Positions 9,120 to 17,120 of a stretch of DNA of 64,000 nt are shown one piece after another. Each line of letters opens with the position of its first letter. Within the stretch, counting starts at the first letter, position 1. The position numbers and the translations under genes are program-made. Location: contig QZDW01000004.1 in the NCBI GenBank assembly GCA_009917545.1, positions 1 to 64,000 on the forward strand. The letters are read 5' to 3'. The stretch comes from a bacterium 1XD42-76. GTDB lineage: Bacteria; Bacillota; Clostridia; Lachnospirales; Lachnospiraceae. The notes below the pieces were generated by a model. That model was not told where the DNA came from, searched no databases, and was given only the letters and a program-made list of their open reading frames with translations.

Positions 9120-9954
9120 GGAATCCCTCCAGCCTTACTCTTACGCAGTCCATTGCCTCCTGGATGCGTCCCTGCGCTGACAGAATTTCTATTTTCATCT
9201 TCAGAAGGCAGTCATATATATCCTGATATTTCGTTTTTTCCTGTATCAAAGCCAACTGTTCGTCGACCCGGTTAAGGAGCTCTGGCCCGCGATGCCGCAG
9301 TTGCTTCTCATAATGGATAATTTTTAGTTCTGTCTTTAAATAATCTGTAGTCTCACCATTTAACAGGAAGGCCTCAGAAGCGGATTGTAAGAGCTCCAAT
9401 CGTTTCGGTTCATGGAATGGGTAAAGATGGCTGAAGCCCAGATTGGCCCAGGCCGCACTGACAGAATTGTGTGGGAGAGATTTTAATGCCTTATGATAGT
9501 AGAGCCCGGCCACCGCATTTTCATGCAGGCTGGCATGGCAGTTTGCTTTCAGTAAATCGAGATCCTGTTTGATTTCCTGCGGCATTTCATCATAAAACTG
9601 TGATTCGTAATACTGCGTGATTTCCAGTAAAAAGGCATTGTAGGAATTTCTATTGAAGAAAAGCACCTGCCTGTAAAATAAAAGATACGTTTCTGCATCA
9701 GGAAGCTTCCGGTAATCCAGCTCCTTTAGTATACGGTATACCTGCCCGCTGGCACAATACAGTTTATCCATATGCTGGTCGATACGTCGAATCAGATCTG
9801 CCTCATTGTACGCTTCCTGTCGGATCTGCGTCAGACATTTTAAAGCGGCCTCTTTCTGTTCCCCAAATACTTTCTGCACAATATGGCCGATATTCTGCGC
9901 GATATCCATCTGAAGCTCTTCTTTTTTCTGATCATCGGTCTGCTGTTTTTCCAT
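9046..9954 (-). CDS. Helical-repeat (TPR-like) protein, probable first half of split gene
   Basis: About 300 aa, mostly amphipathic helices of TPR-like character (YLLFYRQVLFFNRNSYNAFL, AGLYYHKALKSLPHNSVSAA, NLGFSHLYPFHEPKRLELL). No catalytic motif is visible. I place the start at the ATG at 9952-9954 (MEKQQTDDQKK) because GGGAGGA lies six bases upstream; the open frame extends further 5' to 10152 but without a ribosome site and across a strong hairpin. The last 23 codons after the overlap with the next frame (HRDGGALLYPSWSDSRRQA) look like out-of-frame sequence, supporting a frameshift near 9115. Function unknown. Confidence 0.6.
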   Translation of the reverse strand: MEKQQTDDQKKEELQMDIAQNIGHIVQKVFGEQKEAALKCLTQIRQEAYNEADLIRRIDQHMDKLYCASGQVYRILKELDYRKLPDAETYLLFYRQVLFFNRNSYNAFLLEITQYYESQFYDEMPQEIKQDLDLLKANCHASLHENAVAGLYYHKALKSLPHNSVSAAWANLGFSHLYPFHEPKRLELLQSASEAFLLNGETTDYLKTELKIIHYEKQLRHRGPELLNRVDEQLALIQEKTKYQDIYDCLLKMKIEILSAQGRIQEAMDCVRVRLEGFHAQVRHRDGGALLYPSWSDSRRQA

Positions 9955-10114
9955 CCCTGTTCCTCCCTGCACCTTCGCGTTCTCAGCCTGGCAGATATTC
10001 ACTCCAGTGGCAGAGTACACTCCTGTTGGAAGTACATGCTCCTGCCCGGCAGGCATATCACAGATATATTTTTCAGACATCGGAAAACAGAAACGCCTGC
10101 CTGCTTTGACTTTG

Positions 10115-10155
10115 GGAATGCAAAAAAGCAGAGGCTGGCTGCTTCTTTGCATTCC
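10115..10155 (-). terminator. 17-bp hairpin, probable terminator of the 10191 lipoprotein gene
   Basis: GGAATGCAAAAAAGCAG (10115-10131) pairs with CTGCTTCTTTGCATTCC (10139-10155) with one mismatch and a 7-base loop. On the minus strand the distal arm contains six T. It sits 36 bp past the stop at 10191 and upstream of the preferred start at 9954, which fits a terminator between the two genes. Confidence 0.6.
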
Positions 10156-10190
10156 GTGGACCTAAAGCAGACCGGCTGCAGGCCGTTCTT

Positions 10191-11045
10191 TTAGTTCGCC
10201 GCTGTTACAGAAGTGATATGGGGATTTACTCCCTCATACCAGTACAGGAAGCCTTCCATGTCGATGACATCACCGATTTTTAAGTTCTTAACAGCCTCGT
10301 AGACTTCTGTTGTGTTATCACAAAGATAGGATTCTACGGTGAAGGTATATGTTTCACCGTCCAGAGATACGTTGAAGTAAAGGTCATTTCCGTCCTCACC
10401 GGATCCATCCCAGTTATAAAGGAACGCTACATCATTCCCGGCATCGTCTTTTCCTGCTGCTTCCACCGTCATACCCTTGAAAGCGACAAATTCGTTCTGA
10501 TGGTCGATTAACTCATCCTTTCCTAACAGAGCTGTCACGTCCTCGGCTGTTGCAATATAGTTCCCCTCTTCGATCTCAAAAGAAGCGTCGATGATTTCCA
10601 CCTCGCCGGACCACTCTGCCTTGTATCCCGTTACTTTAATCTTGGTTCCCGGAACCAGCTTTTCATAGTCTTCCTTAGAGCAGGCCGCGTTGTAGACAAA
10701 GTAAGCGCCGTCCTCAGACTGTGTGTAAAGGGTTGCCTTATCTTCCCACCAGGACTGTTTCGCCTGAACGTAGGTCTCCACAACGACCTGCGTCTCTAAC
10801 TCTGCGTCCATGAATTCCTCATGCGTCATGACTCCCGTGGACGCTTCGTCTGCTGCCGTCGTCTCTGCGGCTGTGGTCGTCTCGGCAGCCGTTGTCGTTT
10901 CCGCGGCTGTGGTCGTCTCAGCAGCTGTCGTAGCCTCTGCTGTTGTGGCGGCTTCCGTTGTGGCCGGACCCTCGTTTTTGGAGCCGCAGGCAGTGACGGT
11001 GAGAGCCATCGTGACTGCCAGGCCCAATAATGCGATTTTCTTCAT
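10191..11045 (-). CDS. Lipoprotein with ETTTA repeats, function unknown
   Basis: A 284-aa predicted lipoprotein. The signal peptide MKKIALLGLAVTMALTVTAC ends in a lipobox cysteine. It is followed by about 45 residues of Ala/Thr/Glu repeats (AETTTA units, 18 bp each), a typical extended wall-spanning linker. The remaining part (about residues 75-284) is beta-rich with segments such as VPGTKIKVTGYKAEWSGEVE and IGDVIDMEGFLYWYEGVNPH, which could be two OB-fold-like domains; this is a guess from pattern only. The start was moved to the second Met because GAGGAGGAAGATT lies directly upstream of it. It is separated from both neighbours by hairpins and may be transcribed alone. Confidence 0.7.
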   Translation of the reverse strand: MKKIALLGLAVTMALTVTACGSKNEGPATTEAATTAEATTAAETTTAAETTTAAETTTAAETTAADEASTGVMTHEEFMDAELETQVVVETYVQAKQSWWEDKATLYTQSEDGAYFVYNAACSKEDYEKLVPGTKIKVTGYKAEWSGEVEIIDASFEIEEGNYIATAEDVTALLGKDELIDHQNEFVAFKGMTVEAAGKDDAGNDVAFLYNWDGSGEDGNDLYFNVSLDGETYTFTVESYLCDNTTEVYEAVKNLKIGDVIDMEGFLYWYEGVNPHITSVTAAN

Positions 11046-11130
11046 AATCTTCCTCCTCAAAATATGTTTTGCTTTTTGCAGCGCGTAATGCCAGCTGAGT
11101 CTGCACGGTTCACGACTGCAGATATTGGTT

Positions 11131-11176
11131 GCTTTGCGGCTGTCGCCGCATGCATTGCTTTTGTCTGAATCGTTTC
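11131..11176. repeat. 46-bp direct repeat, copy 1
   Basis: 44 of 46 bases match copy 2, with a 136-bp offset. It contains the mini-hairpin GCGGC-TGTC-GCCGC (11136-11149) and the end GAATCGTTTC. It lies in the gap between the ABC binding protein gene and the 10191 lipoprotein gene. Confidence 0.85.
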
Positions 11177-11266
11177 AGTTGGCGGGCATGGCATAATGGT
11201 TTGCGCCAGAATTGTCTGCTCCAGGCACACCCGCAGCTGACGCTCGGAAATCCTTTGGCTTTCCTC

Positions 11267-11312
11267 GCTTTGCGGCTGTCGCCGCATGCATTGCTTTTGC
11301 CCGAATCGTTTC
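11267..11312. repeat. 46-bp direct repeat, copy 2
   Basis: The partner of the copy at 11131. It has the same GCGGC-TGTC-GCCGC mini-hairpin at 11272-11285. Its second half forms the left arm of the long hairpin at 11288-11353; copy 1 has no matching right arm. No coding potential is convincing here. Confidence 0.85.
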
Positions 11313-11353
11313 GGTATGCAAGCATACCTTCACGATTCCTGCAAAAGCAATGC
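11288..11353. repeat. 66-nt three-segment hairpin
   Basis: Three arm pairs nest perfectly: GCATTGCTTTTGC (11288-11300) with GCAAAAGCAATGC (11341-11353), GAATCGT (11303-11309) with ACGATTC (11332-11338), and GGTATGC (11313-11319) with GCATACC (11322-11328). The small symmetric internal loops are CC/CT and TTC/TTC. In total 27 pairs form around an AA turn. There is no T-run, so it is not a standard terminator. It lies 24 bp past the stop of the binding protein gene and could stabilise the 3' end of that transcript or be a dispersed palindromic element. Confidence 0.85.
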
Positions 11354-11376
11354 GCGCTGCTCATAGCTATGAAAGA

Positions 11377-13062
11377 TTATACTCTTTTTTTAGTCAAAAT
11401 CAATAGATAAATCGCATATCCTCCCATCAAAACCCAGGCAGCGGCCAGGGAGATAATCAGGAATATGGCTGTTCGGGGGAGGGGGCCAAGGTTGGTTTTT
11501 CCAGAACGGGTGTTTTCGTTCCGGGCGTTTTGCTGGTCTAAGCGGTACAGGGAGGCCACATCCCCATAGAGTTTTTCCACGTATGCGTCGTCAATCGTCT
11601 CTTTCCTTCTGGCAGATTTTACCGTGTTTTCAATGAGCTGTCCCGCCCCGTCGCGCAGAGAAGCGGAGCCGTTGAATACCGGCGTGGTGAAAGTATCGCC
11701 AATATGCTCCAAAAGAAGTCTGGCGGCTTTTATTTTGACTTCGTAGTGAACCGTCGTATCCTCCCCGCCTCTGGATAAATAGTCTTGATATTCCGGCGAT
11801 TTCTGAGCTTTGATCGTCACAGGGATATACCCTTCCGTCCTGGAATAGGCCGTCTGCACCTTATCGCTCAACAGATACTGGGCAAACAGCCAGGAGGCCA
11901 GGACTTCCTGCGGATCCTCTTTATTGAAAAGGCAGACCGAAGGCCCCTGGGAAATCATCTGCGGATGTTCAGGGTCAAACTGCGGGACAGGAAACACCTC
12001 TGTCTTGAATTCCACGATTTTATCCTCGCTGATATCGCACAGAGGCGCATCCGTTCCCATCCAGGTAGCCCCTGCCGTGGAATCCACGGCAAAAATACAC
12101 TGGCCTGCATTGAGGAAATTCGCCGGATAGCCTGATATCTTGAAGGTAGAAAACGCGCCGCTTTTAGCGTGTTCCGCAATCGTGTACAAAAGCTCCCTCG
12201 TCGTGTCATTGAACAGCAGAATCTCCCCGTTGTCGGTGGAATATCCTGTATCCTTCTGCCAGAGCATCTGTATCATCATATTATCCGTAGATTTATAGAG
12301 AAAGGGGATCATTACCTTTTGTCCGTTAATAAGGAAATTCCCCTCTGCATCCTTTTCCATCGCGGCCTCTGAGACCTCCCAGATAAAGTCCCAGGTCAGG
12401 ACATCCGGAAGTGTGTAGCCTAATGCCTCCACATAGGTACGGTTCACATAACAGGCCTCAGTCGAACGCATATAAGGGATGCCGTAATAATGTCCTCCAA
12501 ACGAGCACTCTTCCAAAAACTGGGGCACCATCTCCTCAATGCCGGGGGAGCCAAAGCGCACCTCGCTCCCGCCGAGGCCGTACCGTTCATCCTCAAATAA
12601 CCCCTCTAAGGGAACGACCTGATTGGAACCGGTCAGGTACGTCGCCACATGGTCTGGATACGTAATGCAGACATTGGGCGTGGTGTCAGTGGCAATATTG
12701 GTAATCACATCATTATAAATTTTTCCGTAATCCGTATACAGACGCAGGTTGACCTTGATATTCGGATACATCCCCTCAAAATCAGCGATTGCCTGCTGAT
12801 AAATATCGGTCTGCGATTTATTGGTATCATTTTTGGCCCAGAAGGTGATCTCGTATGTCCTGGAATCGTCGAACTCCTGCGGCGCCTCAAATGCATGCAG
12901 ATCCTTCTGACCGTGGCAGCCTGTAAGCAAGGATATCAAACTGAACGCAACAGCCAGAAAAACTGGCCGCAGTCCGGCAATACCTGCGATTTTACCACAG
13001 ATACCGTCCCTTTTTCCCCCTCTGTCCCGGATGGTCTTTCTGAACATTCTGTCTCCCATCAT
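11377..13062 (-). CDS. ABC transporter extracellular solute-binding protein (family 1)
   Basis: A 561-aa lipid-anchored binding protein for a carbohydrate or glycerol-phosphate-type ABC importer. The lipobox is SLLTGCHG near residue 50, after an unusually long charged N-terminal leader. The family 1 core includes YEITFWAKNDTNKSQTDIYQ, IADFEGMYPNIKVNLRLY and FLNAGQCIFAVDSTAGATWM. A C-terminal transmembrane segment (AIFLIISLAAAWVLMGGYAI, about 530-555) followed by KKR gives it a second anchor, which is unusual. Its start overlaps the stop of the upstream permease (ATGA), so the two are translationally coupled. It is the last gene of a four-gene ATPase-permease-permease-binding protein operon. 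The substrate cannot be told from sequence. Confidence 0.85.
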   Translation of the reverse strand: MMGDRMFRKTIRDRGGKRDGICGKIAGIAGLRPVFLAVAFSLISLLTGCHGQKDLHAFEAPQEFDDSRTYEITFWAKNDTNKSQTDIYQQAIADFEGMYPNIKVNLRLYTDYGKIYNDVITNIATDTTPNVCITYPDHVATYLTGSNQVVPLEGLFEDERYGLGGSEVRFGSPGIEEMVPQFLEECSFGGHYYGIPYMRSTEACYVNRTYVEALGYTLPDVLTWDFIWEVSEAAMEKDAEGNFLINGQKVMIPFLYKSTDNMMIQMLWQKDTGYSTDNGEILLFNDTTRELLYTIAEHAKSGAFSTFKISGYPANFLNAGQCIFAVDSTAGATWMGTDAPLCDISEDKIVEFKTEVFPVPQFDPEHPQMISQGPSVCLFNKEDPQEVLASWLFAQYLLSDKVQTAYSRTEGYIPVTIKAQKSPEYQDYLSRGGEDTTVHYEVKIKAARLLLEHIGDTFTTPVFNGSASLRDGAGQLIENTVKSARRKETIDDAYVEKLYGDVASLYRLDQQNARNENTRSGKTNLGPLPRTAIFLIISLAAAWVLMGGYAIYLLILTKKRV

Positions 13063-13934
13063 CCCTTTAAGCCTCCTCTGGACACCCCGTCCATGATTTT
13101 CTGGCGGAATACCAGAAACAGCATGATAAGCGGCACCGATATCACCACCACTGCTGCCATCATTGCAGGGATATTCTCACGGCCAAAGCCGTTTTCCCGG
13201 ATTTCCTGAATCCCGTTTGAGACCAGGAAATACGCCTGCTCATCGGTAATCAGGCGGGGCCAGACATAGGAATTCCAGCACTCGATGATCTTGAGGATCG
13301 TAATGGTAATGAGTGTCGGCCTTGACATGGGAATCATCACTTTAAACAGGTATTTAAGATCCGAAGTCCCGTCCACCTTGGCCGCCTGATAAAGGCTGTC
13401 CGGAATCTGTTCGAAATTCTCCTTCAAAAGGTAAATATAAAAAACAGACATCACTGAAGGCAGAATCAGTCCCTGAAACGAATTACGCATGCCAAGATTA
13501 GAAATCGTCACAAAATTCGTGATAATTACCAGCTCGTTCGGAATCATCATCAGAGACAAAAACCCCACAAATACGGTATTCCTTCCGGGAAAATCAAGCC
13601 TTGCGAAAGCAAAGGCCGCCAATACCGCCACCGTCAGCATGACCGCAGTCGTGCAGACGGCAAAAATCGTGGTATTCAACAGATACCTTCCCAGCGGAAC
13701 CTCCATAAAGGCATCCCGGTAGTTTTGCAATGTGGGCGATAATGTATAAAGTTTCGGGATATATTCCGAATTGTAGGCACTATAGCTCTTTACTGAAGTG
13801 AGTATCATCCAGTAAAACGGAAACAACACCAAAAGCGCCCAGAATCCCAGCAGTCCGTAGGTGAACGCACGCCGGATCCGCTCCAATTTCCTGTCTTTCT
13901 TCCCGATCTGTTCGTAATTCATTTCCTTTTCCAT
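13059..13934 (-). CDS. ABC sugar permease, UgpE/MalG type
   Basis: An inner-membrane permease of about 291 aa with six predicted membrane segments, starting with FTYGLLGFWALLVLFPFYWM. The cytoplasmic coupling (EAA) loop is DSLYQAAKVDGTSDLKYLFK, which contacts the ATPase. It pairs with the UgpA/MalF-type permease upstream. The start at 13934 (MEKEMNYEQ) was chosen because AAAGGCGGG precedes it and because earlier Met codons lie inside the upstream gene. It ends overlapping the binding protein start. Confidence 0.87.
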   Translation of the reverse strand: MEKEMNYEQIGKKDRKLERIRRAFTYGLLGFWALLVLFPFYWMILTSVKSYSAYNSEYIPKLYTLSPTLQNYRDAFMEVPLGRYLLNTTIFAVCTTAVMLTVAVLAAFAFARLDFPGRNTVFVGFLSLMMIPNELVIITNFVTISNLGMRNSFQGLILPSVMSVFYIYLLKENFEQIPDSLYQAAKVDGTSDLKYLFKVMIPMSRPTLITITILKIIECWNSYVWPRLITDEQAYFLVSNGIQEIRENGFGRENIPAMMAAVVVISVPLIMLFLVFRQKIMDGVSRGGLKG

Positions 13935-13947
13935 GTTATCCCGCCTT

Positions 13948-14847
13948 TCAGTCATCCGCCTGCCTTCTGCCGGCCAGCAGGTTTGCACATGTAATGGTAA
14001 GCACGATGACAAAGAGAATCACTGCCGCCGCTGAGGCATAAGAAGGATATCCGCCACTGTCCCCATAGAGCATATCGTACACATACCCCACGATGGTATT
14101 CATCTCTGCCGCATTCAGATCTGTGCCAAAAAGCGCCACTACATCGCTGTAAGCCTTAAAAGCGCCGATAAATCCGGTAACGATCAGATAGAATACCATC
14201 GGCCAGATCATGGGCAGCGTGATACGCATAAAAGTCCGCAGTCCAGACGTTCCATCCACCCTGGCCGCCTTATAGTAATCATCATTGACGGAAGCCAGCG
14301 CACTGGTGAGAATCAAAATCTTAAAGGGCATAACGACCCAGATGGTATAAAAACACAGCACAAACAGTTTCGCCCAATAAGGCCCCTCGATAAAATCGAC
14401 GGATGGCCCCCCGAACCAATGGATAATAAGGTTAATAAAACCATCCGTATAAGCAGTTTTCTGAAACAGCAGCATAAACACAAGCCCTACCGCCAGTGTG
14501 TTTGTCACATAAGGCAGGAAATATATTGTCTGAAACACACTGCGCAGACGTTTTATGGAATGCAGGCATACCGAAAGAAACAGGGCAATCCCTGTCGATA
14601 AAGGTACCGTGATAATAACCAGAAGAAAGGTATTTTTCACTGCCTGCAAAAAATAAGGGTCATGCAATACATAAGAGTAGTTATAAGTCCCGACTCCGAA
14701 ATATGTCTGGGAAGCGGAGTGGTATCCTTCCTCAAAAGAATAAATAAAAACATCTATCAACGGGTACACCAGAAAGGCCGCCAGAAAAAGCAGTGCCGGC
14801 AGCAGATAAAGCCATCCCTTCAGGCTATGGTTCTTTTTGCTTTTCAT
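13948..14847 (-). CDS. ABC sugar permease, UgpA/MalF type
   Basis: A 299-aa membrane permease with six predicted helices (first WLYLLPALLFLAAFLVYPLI). The EAA loop is DDYYKAARVDGTSGLRTFMR. The start at 14847 (MKSKKNHS) follows GAGGTGGTGTGAT; the ribosome site overlaps the last codons of the ATPase gene, so the genes are coupled. It forms the transmembrane channel with the 13059 permease for the solute delivered by the 11377 binding protein. Confidence 0.87.
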   Translation of the reverse strand: MKSKKNHSLKGWLYLLPALLFLAAFLVYPLIDVFIYSFEEGYHSASQTYFGVGTYNYSYVLHDPYFLQAVKNTFLLVIITVPLSTGIALFLSVCLHSIKRLRSVFQTIYFLPYVTNTLAVGLVFMLLFQKTAYTDGFINLIIHWFGGPSVDFIEGPYWAKLFVLCFYTIWVVMPFKILILTSALASVNDDYYKAARVDGTSGLRTFMRITLPMIWPMVFYLIVTGFIGAFKAYSDVVALFGTDLNAAEMNTIVGYVYDMLYGDSGGYPSYASAAAVILFVIVLTITCANLLAGRRQADD

Positions 14848-14848
14848 A

Positions 14849-15952
14849 TCACACCACCTCGAAATCAATCCGTTCTTCCGTGTCCCGGTGAAATAACAGC
14901 ACTTTTGCAGGATTCAATGAAAAACGCACCAGCGCACGGTCTGCCTGCACGGCCTGGCCTCCACTTATCATAGCGCGAATCGTTGGGTTCAGGGAAGCTT
15001 TGTGCCAGCCAAGCACGCTGATGTCGCGTCCCATCACCTCCACGCCCTTTAAATCACAACAGAGAGGGCCGTCCTCGCATACCTGAAATCCCTCCGGCCG
15101 CACGCCCACAGACACCTCCTGGTCGGGGATCCCGCGCAGAGTAAAAACGGCATCTTCTCCGATGAAAAGCTTCTGTCCCCTGATCTGTCCGTAAAAAAGG
15201 TTAATGGGAGGCGTTCCCAGAAACTTTGCCACAAACAGGTTTGCAGGGCTGTCATAGACGTCCTGCGGCTTTCCGATCTGCTGTACCACGCCCTCTTTCA
15301 TCACAACGATAAGATCAGAAATACTCATGGCCTCTTCCTGGTCATGCGTCACGAAAATCGTGGTGATCCCTGTCTCTCTCTGGATCCTGCGGATCTCCTC
15401 TCTGGTCTGTAAACGCAGGCGGGCGTCGAGATTGGAGAGCGGCTCATCCAGTAAAAGCACCTTCGGCATCTTCACAAGCGCTCTGGCAATCGCTACACGC
15501 TGCTGCTGTCCGCCGGAAAGCTGCCCCGGCTTCCTGTCCATCAAGTCCTCGATCTGAACCATCCTTGCTGCCTCACGAGCCTTTTTTTGCATATCGGCTT
15601 TGGACAGCCTGTCCTTTCCCCTGCGGTTTTCCAGCGGGAACATGATATTCTGCCGTACCGTCAGGTGCGGGTAGAGCGCATAGTTCTGAAATACCAGGCC
15701 GATTCCCCGCTTCTCCGCCGGAAGTCCTGTCACATCGTCCTCACCAAAAAGGATCCTTCCCTCTGTAGGCATTTCCAGCCCGCTAATCAGATTCAGAGTC
15801 GTACTTTTTCCGCAGCCGGAAGGCCCTAAGAGGCCGACCAGGCTTCCGTCGGGAATCTCGAATGAAAAATCCTTTACTGCCGTTACCTCCCCCTGATGCT
15901 TTCTGTCCCGGCCCGGGAAGCGTTTCGTCAAATTTTCTAATATGATTTTCAT
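14849..15952 (-). CDS. ABC transporter ATPase, UgpC/MsmK/MalK type
   Basis: A 367-aa ATPase with Walker A GPSGCGKSTT (about residue 43), Q-loop VFQNYALYPHL, signature LSGGQQQRVAIARAL, Walker B VLLLDEP and H-loop VTHDQEEA. The C-terminal TOBE/regulatory domain (VGVRPEGFQV) is typical of the sugar-importing MalK/UgpC group. The start at 15952 (MKIILENLTKRF) has GGAG eight bases upstream; the longer frame has no ribosome site. First gene of its operon, preceded by a promoter at 16009-16037. In Firmicutes such ATPases can serve several importers, so it may also energise transporters elsewhere. Confidence 0.9.
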   Translation of the reverse strand: MKIILENLTKRFPGRDRKHQGEVTAVKDFSFEIPDGSLVGLLGPSGCGKSTTLNLISGLEMPTEGRILFGEDDVTGLPAEKRGIGLVFQNYALYPHLTVRQNIMFPLENRRGKDRLSKADMQKKAREAARMVQIEDLMDRKPGQLSGGQQQRVAIARALVKMPKVLLLDEPLSNLDARLRLQTREEIRRIQRETGITTIFVTHDQEEAMSISDLIVVMKEGVVQQIGKPQDVYDSPANLFVAKFLGTPPINLFYGQIRGQKLFIGEDAVFTLRGIPDQEVSVGVRPEGFQVCEDGPLCCDLKGVEVMGRDISVLGWHKASLNPTIRAMISGGQAVQADRALVRFSLNPAKVLLFHRDTEERIDFEVV

Positions 15953-16008
15953 GTGATATCTCCTGTTGCAACACATTTATGCAAAAATATCTGATAACAA
16001 TTTTCACT

Positions 16009-16037
16009 ATCTTATCACAAAAATACATAATCGGCAA
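16009..16037 (-). promoter_or_regulatory. Promoter of the UgpC-type ABC operon
   Basis: On the minus strand TTGCCG (16032-16037) is 17 bp from TAAGAT (16009-16014), with an A/T-rich spacer. It is about 57 bp upstream of the ATPase start. No LacI-type AAACGTTT operator like those at 21.6-21.8 kb is seen here, so this operon may be controlled separately. Confidence 0.55.
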
Positions 16038-16187
16038 TCATCCGTTCCTGATTCCTGTTATTTATCATTTTGTTTCTCATCCCGTTTTCTGCGCATCTGC
16101 TGATGGCCCGCAGGTTTAGTCAATAAGCCAGTTCGCCACAGCTGACCTGTCCCGAAACCAGCATGCCGTCGAAAAGAAAATTTCTAT

Positions 16188-16233
16188 AAAAAAGGCCCGT
16201 CTGCTTTTTATCCAAACGTCAAAGCAGACAGGC
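16188..16233 (-). terminator. Terminator ending the esterase/ribose-type transporter operon
   Basis: On the minus strand GCCTGTCTGCTTT (16221-16233) pairs with AAAGCAGACGGGC (16195-16207) in 12 of 13 positions, and is followed directly by six T (16188-16193). It lies 57 bp after the stop of the last esterase gene and separates the two transporter operons. Confidence 0.85.
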
Positions 16234-16289
16234 TATTTCTTCTTAAATATATAATATACAACTTCTTAAACCATGTGTCCGATCCCTGT

Positions 16290-17108
16290 TTATACCATAT
16301 TATTCGCTAACGGCAGCCAGTCAAGAACCTCCTGAATGTATGTATCCCAGAACTTCCAGTCATGGATTCCCGGATGTGTCACATACTCGATGGAAACGCC
16401 GAGTTCCTTCGCGTAGTTGATAAAGTCCTCGGAGCTGTCTTTCAGAAAATCTTCTGTGCCGATGGTATGATAAAGCTTCGGCAGGCTGGCATTTTCATCC
16501 AGCCGCTTTTTCAGCACGACTCTCAAATCATCCTTACCGCCGCAGGCTTCCAGGTTTTCCCCAAAAACTGCCTTACGGTAGTTGAGCGGCATTTTCTTCG
16601 AGTGCGCTTCCTGGCTGTTCTGAATGCGCGTCTTGTCCAGTGCGCCTGACAGGCTGGCCGCAGCCGCATACCGTTCCGGATGCTCGAGCGCAGCCCGGAA
16701 GGTTCCGAAACCGCCCATTGAGAGCCCGGCAATGAAGGTATCCTCCCGTTTCTTGCTTATGGGGAAAATTTTACTTAAAAATTCCGGCAGCTCTTCACTG
16801 ATATATGTCAGATATGCCTCTCCGTGCAGCATATCAACATAGCTGCTGTTCTCGCCGGAGGGCATTACCACGGCAACACAGTGTTCCTGGGCATACCGCC
16901 CGACATTTGCCAGAAGCGTCCAGTCCATACAGTCGCCATAACTTCCGTGAAGCAGATATAAGGTCTGATACTTTGCACCCTCGCAGTAGTAATCCGGATG
17001 GTTATCATGGAACAGGTAATCATCCGCGCTCACGGTCGGCAGGATGACGGTAATCTTTGCATTTTTTTTGAGGCTTGGAGAATAAAAACTGCAGTTTAAA
17101 TGTGCCAT
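16290..17108 (-). CDS. Esterase D-like alpha/beta hydrolase (CE1-like), copy B
   Basis: A 272-aa hydrolase of the esterase D / tributyrin esterase / feruloyl esterase-like group. The nucleophile elbow is GLSMGGFG (about residue 146), the acid is in GTEDF and the histidine in GIHDWKFW, so the triad is complete. LYLLHGSYGDCMDW supplies the oxyanion region. There is no signal peptide, so it acts in the cytosol. It is a tandem relative of the gene at 17121 (shared PISKKRE, THPGIHDW/EHPGIHDW, TEDFL). A GGAGGG site precedes the ATG. Context suggests removal of acyl groups from an imported sugar or oligosaccharide; exact substrate unknown. Confidence 0.85.
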   Translation of the reverse strand: MAHLNCSFYSPSLKKNAKITVILPTVSADDYLFHDNHPDYYCEGAKYQTLYLLHGSYGDCMDWTLLANVGRYAQEHCVAVVMPSGENSSYVDMLHGEAYLTYISEELPEFLSKIFPISKKREDTFIAGLSMGGFGTFRAALEHPERYAAAASLSGALDKTRIQNSQEAHSKKMPLNYRKAVFGENLEACGGKDDLRVVLKKRLDENASLPKLYHTIGTEDFLKDSSEDFINYAKELGVSIEYVTHPGIHDWKFWDTYIQEVLDWLPLANNMV

Positions 17109-17120
17109 CGAATTTCCCTC

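Noticed and set aside
9955-10152. 66-residue N-terminal extension of the 9046 gene
   Set aside because: The extension reads across the strong 10115-10155 hairpin and lacks a ribosome site, while the internal ATG at 9954 has GGGAGGA at ideal spacing.
11110-11410. Several short open frames over the repeat region
   Set aside because: They are the same repeat read in different frames and have no ribosome sites; the stretch is better explained as non-coding repeat and hairpin.
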